Made by a program: the position numbers and the translations under genes. The notes under the pieces were generated by a model. It ran no database searches. It was not told the DNA's origin and saw nothing but the letters and a program-made list of their open reading frames with translations. A DNA stretch of 64,000 bases. Source: Oscillospiraceae bacterium (GTDB taxonomy: Bacteria; Bacillota; Clostridia; Oscillospirales; Oscillospiraceae). Position 1 is the first letter of the stretch. Each line of letters starts with the position of its first letter. Location of the stretch: contig AP025583.1 in assembly GCA_022846095.1 (NCBI GenBank), forward strand, positions 3,807,279 to 3,871,278, written 5' to 3'. Positions 7,490-16,795 of this stretch are shown here, piece after piece.

Positions 7490-9775
7490 ATGAATTATGT
7501 AGGACGGGACATTCCCCGTAACGACGGTATCGACAAAGTAACGGGCCGCGGTATATTCACGTTTGACGTGCAGCTCCCCCGCATGCTCTACGCCAAAGTG
7601 CTGCGCAGCCCCTATGCCCATGCCAAGGTGCTCTCTATCGACACGACGAAAGCCGAGGCGATGCCCGGCGTTCGGGCGGTGTGCACCTTCCGCAACACCA
7701 CCGATAAACTCTGGAACGGAGCGGCGCCCATGTTCATCACGCCCCCTCCCCACGTCCCCGTGCTGGATCAGACCGTTTTCACCGACGAGCCCAAATATGT
7801 CGGTGACGAGGTGGCCGCTGTAGCCGCTGATACGGTGGAGATCGCGGAGCAGGCTGTGGCCCTCATTCAAGTCGAGTGGCAGGAGCTGCCCGCAGTCCTC
7901 GATCCCTTGGAGGCGGTGAAGCCCGACGCGCCCGAGGTTCAGCCCAAATTTGCAAATCCCCAGTTCCGCAACATTTGCGGCGGCCCTGTCGATTTGCGCT
8001 TCGGCGGGGATCCCGAGGCAGCATTTTCCGACTGCGACGCAGTGGTGGAGTATCATGTCACCATGCCGCGCGTTAAGCAGGCCCAAATGGAGCCCCATGG
8101 AGCGGTGGCCACCTACAGCCCGGACGGCCATCTGGATGTCATCTCCACCACCCAAGCGCTCTACCCCACAAAGATGATTCTGGCCGAGGCGCTGGATCTC
8201 CCCGTGAGCAAGGTCACAGTCCGCAACCCCCCGTATGTGGGCGGCGGATTTGGCGTACGCATCGGGCTATCCGGTAAGGCGGAGATTTTGGCCGCCGTAC
8301 TGTCCATGCAATGTACGCGCCCTGTAAAGTTAATCTATACACGTGAGGAGGATTTCACGTGTTCCGACTCCCGCCACGGTGGCTATCTCACGTGCCGGCT
8401 GGGCGCAAAAAAGGATGGTACCCTGGTGGCCATCGATACCCAGGCGTGGCTTAACACCGGCGCCTACGCCACCTTCGGCACCGATCTGGTGGGCGTGTGC
8501 GGCGCCTGCGGCACCGCCGGAGCCTATGAAATTCCAAACTTTCACTACTTGGGCTGGCCGGTCTATACCAACCAAATGCCGGCAGGCGCCATGCGCGGCT
8601 TCGGCACGCCCCAGGGCAACTCTGTGGTGGAGCCCGCCCTGGAGCTGCTGGCGGAGCAGCTTGGCATGGACCCCATCGCGCTACGCAAGAAGAACTCTAC
8701 CCGGGCGGATTCCAAGAACTGGTTTCCCTTCCCGCCGGGGTCCTGCGGCACCAACGAGTGCCTGGACAGAGCCAGCGCGGCCATCGGCTGGTCGGAGAAG
8801 CACGGCAGGGCCGGTGAGCAGACCGGACGGATCAGGCGGGGTGTGGGTATCGCCGGCGGCACCCACGTAAGCAACGCCGCCCCCTTCTGTGTGGATTATA
8901 ATACCGTACTGGTCCGCATCGAACGGGACGGGACCCTGTTTGTCAACAGCTCCATCCCGGAGATCGGGCCCGGCTCCACCACCGCCTGCCTGCAGGTAGC
9001 CTGCGACCTCATTGGCGCCCCGCTCCGGGACGCTGTGATGAAGTTCGGCGATACCGACGCGGCGCCTTTCGACATTGGCAGCCACGCCACCCGGACCTTG
9101 TATACCGTCAGCCATGTGCTCGCCGATGCGGCCAAGACGCTTCGTAAGGACATCTTCGAATGGGTCGGCCGGAAGCTGGATCTTGACCCGGCGGACTTGG
9201 ATATGGCCGACGGCATCATCACCTGCGGTGGACGTCAGGTGTCTACTCTGGCCGAGATGGCTTCCGCCGCTCATCTGGCCGGGAAACAGTTCCTGGCATC
9301 CGCATGCAAGGCGCCCCCCAACTGCCTGCCCTTCTACGCTCAGGCTGCGGAGGTTGAGGTGGACATGGAGACCGGCATGGTCAAGGTGCTCAAGGTGGCC
9401 GCCGCTCACGACGTAGGCAAGGCCGTCAACCCCAGGCTCTGCAAGGGGCAAATCGAGGGAGGCGTCCTCCAGGGCGTGGGCTACGCCACCCGGGAGGAAA
9501 TGACCTACGTCGAGGGCAAGGGCTTCTATAACAAGAGCTTTCACAACTACATGCTGCCCACCGCCGACGACCGCCCCGAAATCGAATCCATTCTGGTGGA
9601 AAATCCTGACCCCTCCGGCGTATTTGGGATCATCGGCGTGGGCGAATGCGGCGTAAACCCCACGTTGGCCGCCATAGGCAACGCAGTGGCGGATGCAACC
9701 GGCGTCCGTTTTCATGAGTTCCCGTTAACCCCGGGTCGAGTGCTGGCGGGTCTCAAAGCAGCCGGGAAAAATTAA
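7490..9775 (+). CDS. Xanthine dehydrogenase family protein, molybdopterin-binding catalytic subunit
   Basis: This 761-residue large subunit binds the molybdenum cofactor and hydroxylates the substrate. Family motifs in order are 'GRDIPRNDGIDKVTGRG' at the N-terminus, 'QMEPHGAVATY' (about 200), 'YVGGGFGVRIG' (about 250), 'AGAMRGFGTPQGN' (about 365) and the C-terminal 'GVGECGVNPTLAAIGNA', whose glutamate is the expected catalytic base. The ATG at 7490 follows AAGGAGA by eight bases; a TTG two codons earlier is possible. The GGGFGVR and AMRGFG variants differ from classical xanthine dehydrogenase (GGGFGGKE, AFRGFG), so the substrate could be another N-heterocycle or an aldehyde. No cofactor-insertion gene is in the window. 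Confidence 0.93.
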   Translation: MNYVGRDIPRNDGIDKVTGRGIFTFDVQLPRMLYAKVLRSPYAHAKVLSIDTTKAEAMPGVRAVCTFRNTTDKLWNGAAPMFITPPPHVPVLDQTVFTDEPKYVGDEVAAVAADTVEIAEQAVALIQVEWQELPAVLDPLEAVKPDAPEVQPKFANPQFRNICGGPVDLRFGGDPEAAFSDCDAVVEYHVTMPRVKQAQMEPHGAVATYSPDGHLDVISTTQALYPTKMILAEALDLPVSKVTVRNPPYVGGGFGVRIGLSGKAEILAAVLSMQCTRPVKLIYTREEDFTCSDSRHGGYLTCRLGAKKDGTLVAIDTQAWLNTGAYATFGTDLVGVCGACGTAGAYEIPNFHYLGWPVYTNQMPAGAMRGFGTPQGNSVVEPALELLAEQLGMDPIALRKKNSTRADSKNWFPFPPGSCGTNECLDRASAAIGWSEKHGRAGEQTGRIRRGVGIAGGTHVSNAAPFCVDYNTVLVRIERDGTLFVNSSIPEIGPGSTTACLQVACDLIGAPLRDAVMKFGDTDAAPFDIGSHATRTLYTVSHVLADAAKTLRKDIFEWVGRKLDLDPADLDMADGIITCGGRQVSTLAEMASAAHLAGKQFLASACKAPPNCLPFYAQAAEVEVDMETGMVKVLKVAAAHDVGKAVNPRLCKGQIEGGVLQGVGYATREEMTYVEGKGFYNKSFHNYMLPTADDRPEIESILVENPDPSGVFGIIGVGECGVNPTLAAIGNAVADATGVRFHEFPLTPGRVLAGLKAAGKN

Positions 9776-9788
9776 ATATCCGGCAAAG

Positions 9789-9816
9789 ACGGGCCGCTCC
9801 CGAGGGAGCGGCCCGT
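9789..9816 (+). terminator. Terminator after the molybdenum hydroxylase operon
   Basis: Twelve-base arms (ACGGGCCGCTCC and its complement) at 9789-9800 and 9805-9816 close on a CGAG loop, 14 bases after the stop. A run of seven T follows at about 9829. It lies between convergent genes and may serve both. Confidence 0.7.
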
Positions 9817-9877
9817 AACCTGTCAAGATTTTTTTCGCTGGATGTATCAGTTTTAACATGTGCTCCAAGGCCGCTTT

Positions 9878-11755
9878 CTACCCCTCGATATGGTAATACT
9901 GCAATCTTTCATAAAAGGTGGACTTCTTCATGCCCAGCATTTCCATAGCCTTCCGTTTGTCTCCGTCGAAACGGGCCATGGCGGAGCGCAGCGTACGGGA
10001 CTCGGTGTACTCCAGCACATTGCGCATGGAGCGGCCTTCGGTAGACCACTCCATGTCCGCCGGATGGTCGGCCTTGTCATCCACACCCTCCAGCTCAATA
10101 AACTCGGGGTAGATAATGCTGCCGTCGCAGATCACCACCGCCCGCTCAATAACATTGCCCAGCTCTCTGATATTGCCCGGCCAGTCGTACTGGAGAAGCT
10201 TGTCCAGCGCCCAGGCGGAGAGCTGCTTGGGCGCAAGATCGTAAGCTGAGCAGACGTGCTCGGTCAGGCTCTTGCTCAGCACGTAAATATCCGATTTCCG
10301 CTCCCTAAGGGGCGGAATTTCAATAGGGAAGACGTTTACGCGGTAGTAGAGGTCCTCGCGAAAGCGCCCCTCCTTTACCTCTTTCCGTAAGTCGCGGTTG
10401 GTGGCGCAGAGGATGCGCACGTCGGCATCGATGGCCTTGGTGGACCCCACGCGGTAAAAGCGCTTGTTTTGAAGGACATATAGCAGCTTGACCTGAATAT
10501 CGTGCGGAATCTCCCCCAGCTCATCCAGAAAGAGGGTCCCGTGCTCCGCTTGCTCCAGATAGCCCGCCTTGCCCCCTGTCAGCGCCCCTGTGAACGCGCC
10601 GCCCACGTAGCCGAAGAGTTCACTTTCAAAGATGCTGGAGGAGATAGAGCCGCAGTTCACCTCCACAAAAGGCTTCCCCGGCCGGGAGAGCTCGTGAATC
10701 TCCTTGGCCAGCTGGCTCTTTCCCGTGCCGCTCTCCCCAGTGATAATAACGTTGCACCGGGCCTTGGCCGCCCGGTAGGCCAGGTATTTGACTTGCTGGA
10801 TGGTGGCGCTGCTCCCCGCAAAGTTACGGAACGACCCGGACGGCACCCTCAGGCTGGCGCTCTCCAGGCCCTGTTCCGCCTCCTCCACTTGGGCGATCAG
10901 TTCATTACGCTCCTTTAAAAGGCCGCACATGTCTGACAAATCAACAACCTTTAGGACTGCTCCTTCAATGATGCCGTCCCGCACCATGGGACGCATGGCA
11001 GTCTGCATCAGCCGGTAGTTGAGTTCAAAGGGCTCGTCAATGACGGCGGGGGTCTCACCGCTCAAAACCTGGACTAGCCGGCGGGTGAGTTCGCAGGGTT
11101 CGACCAGGTCGAAAAAATTGGCCCCCAGCACGTTGAATTCAGCAGCGCCCTTCCCCTTGGCTTGGTAGGGCCGCCCCCACAGGACGTTGCGCACGTCCTC
11201 CCTGCGCATGGTGTAGCCCTTCTCCTGAAAAAACTTGACGCAGCCCATGGCCCCGTCTACCACAACCAAATTCGAAATGGCTTTCAGGTAGCGGATACGG
11301 TATGTGACGGTATTCACCGTGATGGAGATCTCCTTCTCTCCTCGGTCGACGGCGAGGCTGACCGACAGCCCCAGATAGGTTCCCCCGAGCTGCAGCGCCC
11401 GCTCCGCCGTCTGTGGCTTCCAGAAGTGGTATAAGGGCTCGATTTCAATATTCTGGTAGACACCCACCGCCAACACCGCGTCTCCCGCCTCCAGCCGCCC
11501 GTCGCGGATACCCAGTACCTCAAGATCTTTCGGGGTCAGGCCTCCGTCGTCGCCCCCCAGCTGGTTGTCGGCCAACAGGACGATGTCCCCCTGCTTGATG
11601 TTCCCCGCCGGGTGGGCCAGCTTTCCATTGAGGATGATCCCGGTAATCTCCTTGGCTTTGCGGTTGAATAGGGTAATAATCCCCGCCCGGTCCACGCCGA
11701 TGATGCCCTCACCCGCAATATCCGCCACCAGCTGCAGCTGTTCCTCCACGTTCAT
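9878..11755 (-). CDS. Sigma-54-dependent transcriptional activator (PAS-AAA+-Fis)
   Basis: This 625-residue enhancer-binding protein has an N-terminal PAS-like sensor (residues 5-40, 'GEGIIGVDRAGIITLFNRKA'), a further sensory region up to about 290, and a coiled linker. The AAA+ domain (about 305-535) has Walker A 'GESGTGKS', the sigma-54 contact loop 'GGAFTGAL' and Walker B 'LFLDELGE'. A Fis-type helix-turn-helix (about 585-625) ends the protein. The intact GAFTGA loop means it should contact sigma-54. It is the last gene of a minus-strand cluster whose first gene, lysA, has a near-consensus -24/-12 promoter. It is therefore the likely activator of that cluster. The signal is unknown. Confidence 0.92.
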   Translation of the reverse strand: MNVEEQLQLVADIAGEGIIGVDRAGIITLFNRKAKEITGIILNGKLAHPAGNIKQGDIVLLADNQLGGDDGGLTPKDLEVLGIRDGRLEAGDAVLAVGVYQNIEIEPLYHFWKPQTAERALQLGGTYLGLSVSLAVDRGEKEISITVNTVTYRIRYLKAISNLVVVDGAMGCVKFFQEKGYTMRREDVRNVLWGRPYQAKGKGAAEFNVLGANFFDLVEPCELTRRLVQVLSGETPAVIDEPFELNYRLMQTAMRPMVRDGIIEGAVLKVVDLSDMCGLLKERNELIAQVEEAEQGLESASLRVPSGSFRNFAGSSATIQQVKYLAYRAAKARCNVIITGESGTGKSQLAKEIHELSRPGKPFVEVNCGSISSSIFESELFGYVGGAFTGALTGGKAGYLEQAEHGTLFLDELGEIPHDIQVKLLYVLQNKRFYRVGSTKAIDADVRILCATNRDLRKEVKEGRFREDLYYRVNVFPIEIPPLRERKSDIYVLSKSLTEHVCSAYDLAPKQLSAWALDKLLQYDWPGNIRELGNVIERAVVICDGSIIYPEFIELEGVDDKADHPADMEWSTEGRSMRNVLEYTESRTLRSAMARFDGDKRKAMEMLGMKKSTFYERLQYYHIEG

Positions 11756-11894
11756 ACCGAACCCTCCCCCGCGCTTTTTTCCATCCTACCACATGTTCCG
11801 GAAAAATGGAAACCATTCTTGCCCGCGTACCGGGGGCTTTAAGGAGAAGGTCAGAGCCGTATCGGATCCTTTCCGCCGCAGGTGAGCACGGATG

Positions 11895-13070
11895 CTAGAG
11901 GGCGTCCACCGCCGCCTTGAGCCGGCTTAGCGCCTGCTTCAGAATGCTGCGGGGGCAGGCCAGATTCATGCGCATAAAGCCGTGGAGCCGGGGGTCGAAA
12001 GGATTTCCGCTGTTAAGGCCCAACCCCGCCTTTTCAACCATGAATCTGCTCAGCGCCCTGTCGTCCAGGCCCAGTCCGCGGCAGTCCATCCAAAGGAGAT
12101 AGGTGGCATCAGGTAGACGCGCCTTGATTTTGGGGATCTCGCGCTCCAGATAGCCGCACACGTAGGTCATGCTGCCCTCAATGTAGGAGATAAGCTGTTC
12201 CAGCCACTCCTCACCACCGTTCATGGCCGCGATGGAGGCCACAAGGGAGAAGGGGTTATTCCGATGGATCTCAAGGCTGTGCCAGAACGTCTCGAACTGC
12301 TCCCTCTGGGCCTGGTTGTTAAACACCACCGTGGCCGCCTGCAGCCCCGCCAGATTGAAAGTCTTGCTCACGGCGGTGCAGGTAATTGTGTTGGCGGCAA
12401 TTGCGCCCGATACCGAGGCCATGGGGGTGTGCTTATTACCGAAGAGCATCAGATCGCCGTGGATCTCGTCAGAGACCACGGGCACCTGGTACCTGAGGCA
12501 CAGCTCCCCCATGGCGCGCAGCTCCTCCGGCCGCCAGGCGTGGCCCACGGGGTTTTGGGGATTGCAGAGAATAAAAAGCTTGGGTCCGGTCTTCAGCTTC
12601 TCCTCAAAGTCCGCCAAATCCAGGGTGAAGCGCCCGTCCAGCTGCTCAACCAGGCGGTTTTCCAGTACCACCCGGCCGCAGTGCTCCGCCACCTCATAAA
12701 ACTCGGGGTAGACGGGGGGCTGGATGAGAACGGACTCCCCCTCCGCCGCAAACTGCCGCACCAAGGCCGCCAGGGCGGGAACCACGCCGGGGGCAAAGCT
12801 CATAAGGGTGGTGTCCGGCCTCCAGCCGTTGCGCCGCTCCTGCCAGCGGGCGATGGAGTCGAAGTATTCGTCCCGGCGGGCGGTGTAGCCGAAGATCCCC
12901 TGTTTCGCCTTGGCTTCCACGGCATCCAGAACGGGTTGCGCGGTTTTAAAGTCCATATCCGCGACCCACAGCGGAATTACCTGATCGGTGCCAAACTGCT
13001 TGACCCTCTCGTCGTATTTGGAGGCGTCATTCTCGGTGCGGTCCACCGCGGTATCAAAATTGTATTTCAT
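11895..13070 (-). CDS. MalY/PatB family PLP-dependent aminotransferase or C-S lyase
   Basis: This 391-residue fold-type I PLP enzyme carries 'IPLWVADMDFKT' near residue 37 and 'NPQNPVG' near 180. It also has 'VVSDEIHGDL' with the PLP-contacting Asp, the Schiff-base lysine in 'TAVSKTFNLAGLQAA' (about 235) and a C-terminal 'RMNLACPRSIL' that positions the substrate carboxylate. This family includes cystathionine beta-lyases, which release ammonia, pyruvate and a thiol, and some aminotransferases. The ATG at 13070 follows AAAAGGAG; an in-frame ATG at 13094 lacks a ribosome-binding site. Its place beside an amino-acid symporter, dapF and lysA suggests use of an imported amino acid, perhaps a diaminopimelate- or lanthionine-like compound. 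That is an inference. Confidence 0.88.
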   Translation of the reverse strand: MKYNFDTAVDRTENDASKYDERVKQFGTDQVIPLWVADMDFKTAQPVLDAVEAKAKQGIFGYTARRDEYFDSIARWQERRNGWRPDTTLMSFAPGVVPALAALVRQFAAEGESVLIQPPVYPEFYEVAEHCGRVVLENRLVEQLDGRFTLDLADFEEKLKTGPKLFILCNPQNPVGHAWRPEELRAMGELCLRYQVPVVSDEIHGDLMLFGNKHTPMASVSGAIAANTITCTAVSKTFNLAGLQAATVVFNNQAQREQFETFWHSLEIHRNNPFSLVASIAAMNGGEEWLEQLISYIEGSMTYVCGYLEREIPKIKARLPDATYLLWMDCRGLGLDDRALSRFMVEKAGLGLNSGNPFDPRLHGFMRMNLACPRSILKQALSRLKAAVDAL

Positions 13071-13215
13071 ATGGCTCACTGCTCCTTTTGTCATAAACGG
13101 GTATGGCGGGAGGATCCCCGCCCAACGTCCTTGCAGGGAAGGACCGCGGGCCCCACAGGGAAGGGGGGGAGCCCGCGGCCGGAGAAGTAGGAAGGGGCGG
13201 AGAGAGGGAACGCCC

Positions 13216-14472
13216 CTACTTTGCGGAGGCGCCGGTGGCCAGCTTATCCTGCAGCCAGTTCTTGCCGTCCACGAAGCGGGCCACTACAAAGGAGATTACG
13301 TAGTCGCCGGAGGAGTTGATCATAGTGGCAGGGGGATCCACCAGATTGCCTATGGTAATGGCGATGGGGTAGGCCAGGGCCATTTGATCGGGGAAGAATA
13401 CGGAGCACATGATAAATTCGCCAATGTAGCCGCCGCCGGGGATTCCGGACATGCCCACCGAGGAGAGCACTGCCACCAGAATGATCAGGACAAAGTTTTC
13501 TGCACCGGCGAAGGGGATGCCGAATACGCCGAAAAGGAATGCGATTTTCAGTACGCAGGAAAAGCAGGAGCCGTCCATATGCATCGTGGCACCCAGGGGG
13601 ATGACGATCTCGCTGACATCCTTGGGGATGCCGGTATCCTCGGCCACCTCCATGTTGGTGGGGATGGTGGCTACGGAGGAGCCGGTGCCGAAGGCGGTGA
13701 CGGCGGGGCGGAGCACATGCCGCAGCATGATCTTTGTCGCGCCCTTGCCGCCGCCGAACCAGGCATAGAGCGGGAAAGCGGCCACCATATACAGGAAGCA
13801 CAGGGGATAGTAGACCACCAGCGCGCGGCCGTAATTGAGGGTAATCTGAGGACCGTAGGTAGCCACCAGGTTGGCAAAGAAGCCGAAGAACGCGACAGGG
13901 GCGTAATATGTAACGATTTTAACGACCTTCATCATGGCGTTTGCCAGGTCGTCAAGCCATTTGGCGGTCAGGGACTCGGGGCCGCCATTCAAGTTCACGC
14001 CGAATCCGAAGAGAATGGAGAACACAATCAGCGGCAACATAGCCTTGCGGCTGAGCAGTGAGACGAAATCCTCTGCGGTGAAGAAATTGACGATCAAATC
14101 CGGAATGGACTGCTGCTGATCCACGGTGCCCGCCGTCATGCCCTTCCAGGGCTCCAGAACGGGAGGGACGAGCTTCATAATGACAATCATGATGGCGGCG
14201 GCGATGGCCCCCGTCACCAGAAAGGATATGATGGTGGTGCTCATAATCTTGCCGGCGCGCTTGCGGCTGTGCATGTTGGCCACGGCTCCGGCAATGGACG
14301 AGAACACCATGGGCACCACGATACAGAACATCAGGTTGATAAAGATGGTACCCAGGGGTTTGAGCGCCGTGGCGCCCGGCCAGACCCCGCCCACGATACA
14401 GCCCAGGACGATAGCCCCCAGCATAGCAAACAGGAGTCCGTAGTTCTTCAGGATGGATTGCTTTTTTGCCAT
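13216..14472 (-). CDS. Dicarboxylate/amino acid:cation symporter (DAACS family)
   Basis: This 418-residue inner-membrane transporter has the GltP/DctA fold. Several hydrophobic segments are followed by the re-entrant-loop signatures 'AFGTGSSVATIPTNME' (about 265), 'VIPLGATMHMDGS' (about 300), 'GMSGIPGGG' and 'DPPATMINSSGD' near the C-terminus. These proteins import dicarboxylates or amino acids with protons or sodium. In DctA/GltP the family-specific residue in the last helix selects dicarboxylate or amino acid, and I cannot assign the substrate. It lies between the PLP enzyme and dapF in the sigma-54-linked operon, which favours an amino-acid substrate. Confidence 0.92.
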   Translation of the reverse strand: MAKKQSILKNYGLLFAMLGAIVLGCIVGGVWPGATALKPLGTIFINLMFCIVVPMVFSSIAGAVANMHSRKRAGKIMSTTIISFLVTGAIAAAIMIVIMKLVPPVLEPWKGMTAGTVDQQQSIPDLIVNFFTAEDFVSLLSRKAMLPLIVFSILFGFGVNLNGGPESLTAKWLDDLANAMMKVVKIVTYYAPVAFFGFFANLVATYGPQITLNYGRALVVYYPLCFLYMVAAFPLYAWFGGGKGATKIMLRHVLRPAVTAFGTGSSVATIPTNMEVAEDTGIPKDVSEIVIPLGATMHMDGSCFSCVLKIAFLFGVFGIPFAGAENFVLIILVAVLSSVGMSGIPGGGYIGEFIMCSVFFPDQMALAYPIAITIGNLVDPPATMINSSGDYVISFVVARFVDGKNWLQDKLATGASAK

Positions 14473-14536
14473 AATAATTCGCTCCTCTCTTAACTCGCGC
14501 GGCGGTTCCTCTGTGCGCTGCTTCTATCAAGCCCTG

Positions 14537-15376
14537 TCAGAGGACCAGGTCTTCGTCCATGATTTCTCCCTCGGCCACGATATTGGTGTCCCCGACAAGG
14601 TAGAGGCCTGTAATACGCGCCTGTGTTTGCTCCACCTCAATCCACAGGTCCCCGCCGGGGACGCTCAGGTGGACGGTGGGGCCGGGTAGCTTTCCAAGCA
14701 GGGTCAGCACCGCCGCCGTAGAGCCGGAGCCGGTGCCGCAGGCCAGAGTGAAGTCCTCTACCCCGCGCTCGTATGTCTTCTCCACCACATTGCCGCCAGA
14801 CACCACGTCGTAAAAATTGACGTTGGCCCCCTTGGGGAACGCGCTGTGGAAGCGCAGGGTCCTTCCCAGGGCGCGCAGTTCGTCCTCCACGGCGTCCACC
14901 AGACCGGGATAGTGTACCACCGCGTGGGGGATGCCGGGGGTTCCAAGCTCTACGTAGGCGCAGTCCCAGATCCGGCCCCGCGCTTCCACAGGCCGGTGCA
15001 GCTCCAGTGTGCCGGGGTTGTTGAGCTTGATTTTGTATCTGCGCCTGTCCTGGCGCCACGCCTGGACAGGGCCTGCCACAGTCTCGATGGTCATGTGGGC
15101 CCGGGCGAAGCCCCTTTCATAGGCGTACCGCGCGATGCACCGTGCGCCGTTGCCGCACATCTCCGCCACGGTGCCGTCGGGGTTGTAAAACCGCATCCGG
15201 AAGTCGCCGCCCTGTTCGGGGAAATCGGCCGCCATCAAGGCGTCGCCGCCGATGGAGATCCGCCGCGTGCAAAGCCTACGGGCCATGCCGGGCAACCTAT
15301 CAAGGGGCAGCTTCAGGGCCTTGTTGTCTATTACGATGAAGTCGTTTCCAGCCCCCTGCATTTTGGTAAAATGCAT
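14537..15376 (-). CDS. dapF: Diaminopimelate epimerase
   Basis: This 279-residue enzyme interconverts LL- and meso-diaminopimelate, using two cysteines as acid and base. Both are present: 'EMCGNGARCIARY' (about residue 75) and 'TLACGTGSGSTAAV' (about 215). The N-terminal 'FTKMQGAGNDFIVID' is typical. The start ATG at 15376 shares its A with the lysA stop codon (TGATG), so translation is coupled. Pairing with lysA inside a sigma-54-promoted operon with a transporter is unusual. It suggests a catabolic or salvage role for diaminopimelate as well as, or instead of, ordinary lysine biosynthesis. Confidence 0.93.
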   Translation of the reverse strand: MHFTKMQGAGNDFIVIDNKALKLPLDRLPGMARRLCTRRISIGGDALMAADFPEQGGDFRMRFYNPDGTVAEMCGNGARCIARYAYERGFARAHMTIETVAGPVQAWRQDRRRYKIKLNNPGTLELHRPVEARGRIWDCAYVELGTPGIPHAVVHYPGLVDAVEDELRALGRTLRFHSAFPKGANVNFYDVVSGGNVVEKTYERGVEDFTLACGTGSGSTAAVLTLLGKLPGPTVHLSVPGGDLWIEVEQTQARITGLYLVGDTNIVAEGEIMDEDLVL

Positions 15377-16689
15377 CAAACCACCTCGTCTTGTTCCCTC
15401 AGGGAGTCCGGAATCAAATTGTTTTGGAGCATGTCGTCATAACTTTGCCGGCGCACGATCAACTCGTCGCGACCCTCCCTGACCAGGACAACCGCGGGGA
15501 GGGGGTTCAGGTTATAGTTGCTGGCCATAGAGTAGCCGTAAGCGCCGGTGGAAAACATGGCGAACAAGTCGCCGGGCTTAGCCTCGGGGAGTGCAATGTC
15601 CCGAACCAGCACGTCGCCAGACTCGCAGCACTTGCCGCATACGGTGACCGTCTCGGCTGCCCGCTCCTCGGCCCGGTTAGCTAGGATGCCGGTATAGACC
15701 GCCTGGTAGAGGGCGGGGCGGATATTGTCGGTCATGCCGCCGTCCACAGAGACGTACTTGCGCACGCCCTTTATGTCTTTGATCGCGCCCACTGTGTAGA
15801 GGCTCATGCCGGCCTCGCCCACGATGCTGCGCCCGGGCTCAATGACCACGTTGGGGCGCTTTACGCCCAAATCTCGGAAGAAAGATTCCATACGCTCCAT
15901 GATGGGATCCAAATAATAGGCGTAGGGCTTGCGTTCCTCGTTGGTATAGGTAATGCCGAAGCCGCCACCGACATTCAGCTCTTTTGTCTCAAAGGCAAAT
16001 TGCGCCCTGGCGTCCCTGACCAGCTTGAGCATAACCTCCAGGGCCTTCAGATAGCCGTCGCGCGCATGAAGCTGGCTGCCGATATGGAAGTGAAAGCCCA
16101 TCAGGTTTACGTACCTGGAGCGGATGGCGGCCTCGACGGCGGGGAGGATGACGTCGTCGTCCAGAGGGAAGCCGAACTTGGAATCCTTCTTTCCGGTGAC
16201 GATATAGTCGTGAGTATCCACCTTGATACCCGGCGTGATGCGGTAGAGGACGTTCATCTTTCGGCTCTTGGCCGCACAAATGCCCTCGATGAGCTTTAGC
16301 TCCTGGGGGGAGTCAATGATGATGCGCCCGATACCGTACTCCACAGCCAGCTCCAGCTCAGAGGGAAGCTTGTTGTTGCCGTTGAACTCGATGCGATCGG
16401 CCGGGAAGCCGGACTTGATGGCGGCGTAGAGCTCGCCGCCCGACACGACGTCAATGCATACGCCCTCACGCTCGCAGAGCTTCAGCATAGCGGTACAACA
16501 AAACGCCTTGCAGGCATATGCCACACGGGTATTCTCCCACTTGCTAAGGAACGCTTTCCGGAGCTCCGCGAAACGGCTTGCCATGTCCGTCTCAGAAAAG
16601 ACATAGAGTGGCGTACCGTACTTTTTTGCTAATGCTCTGGCGTCGCAGCCATCGAAATACAGCGTGTTATTTCTAATTTGTTTTGTCAT
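15376..16689 (-). CDS. lysA: Diaminopimelate decarboxylase
   Basis: This 437-residue fold-type III PLP enzyme converts meso-diaminopimelate to L-lysine. The PLP lysine is in 'RVAYACKAFC' (about 62). Other motifs are 'GFHFHIGSQ' (about 200), 'LNVGGGFGITY' (about 243), 'EPGRSIVGEAG' (about 288), 'CGKCCESGDVL' with the conserved cysteine and glutamate, and 'GAYGYSMASNYN' near the end. The ATG follows AGGAGTGG. It is the first gene of a minus-strand operon with dapF, the DAACS symporter and the MalY-like enzyme. Close relatives include other basic amino-acid decarboxylases, so a variant substrate is possible. Confidence 0.93.
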   Translation of the reverse strand: MTKQIRNNTLYFDGCDARALAKKYGTPLYVFSETDMASRFAELRKAFLSKWENTRVAYACKAFCCTAMLKLCEREGVCIDVVSGGELYAAIKSGFPADRIEFNGNNKLPSELELAVEYGIGRIIIDSPQELKLIEGICAAKSRKMNVLYRITPGIKVDTHDYIVTGKKDSKFGFPLDDDVILPAVEAAIRSRYVNLMGFHFHIGSQLHARDGYLKALEVMLKLVRDARAQFAFETKELNVGGGFGITYTNEERKPYAYYLDPIMERMESFFRDLGVKRPNVVIEPGRSIVGEAGMSLYTVGAIKDIKGVRKYVSVDGGMTDNIRPALYQAVYTGILANRAEERAAETVTVCGKCCESGDVLVRDIALPEAKPGDLFAMFSTGAYGYSMASNYNLNPLPAVVLVREGRDELIVRRQSYDDMLQNNLIPDSLREQDEVV

Positions 16690-16736
16690 GTATGTTCCAC
16701 TCCTATCATCACGATATTACCCTTGTCCAAAAACAG

Positions 16737-16752
16737 AGCAACATCGGTGCCA
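16737..16752 (-). promoter_or_regulatory. Sigma-54 (-24/-12) promoter before lysA
   Basis: On the minus strand TGGCAC-CGATG-TTGCT matches the sigma-54 consensus TGGCACG-N4-TTGCW at every fixed position except one G. The GG and GC dinucleotides are correctly spaced. It lies 47 bases before the lysA ATG. The sigma-54 activator at the end of the same gene run is the obvious partner. A TTTGTT/AACAAA inverted pair lies just upstream (about 16755-16790) and could be an activator site. Confidence 0.75.
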
Positions 16753-16795
16753 GCTTTGTTAAACTAACTCAAATCCTTGTGAACAAAGAGCTTTC

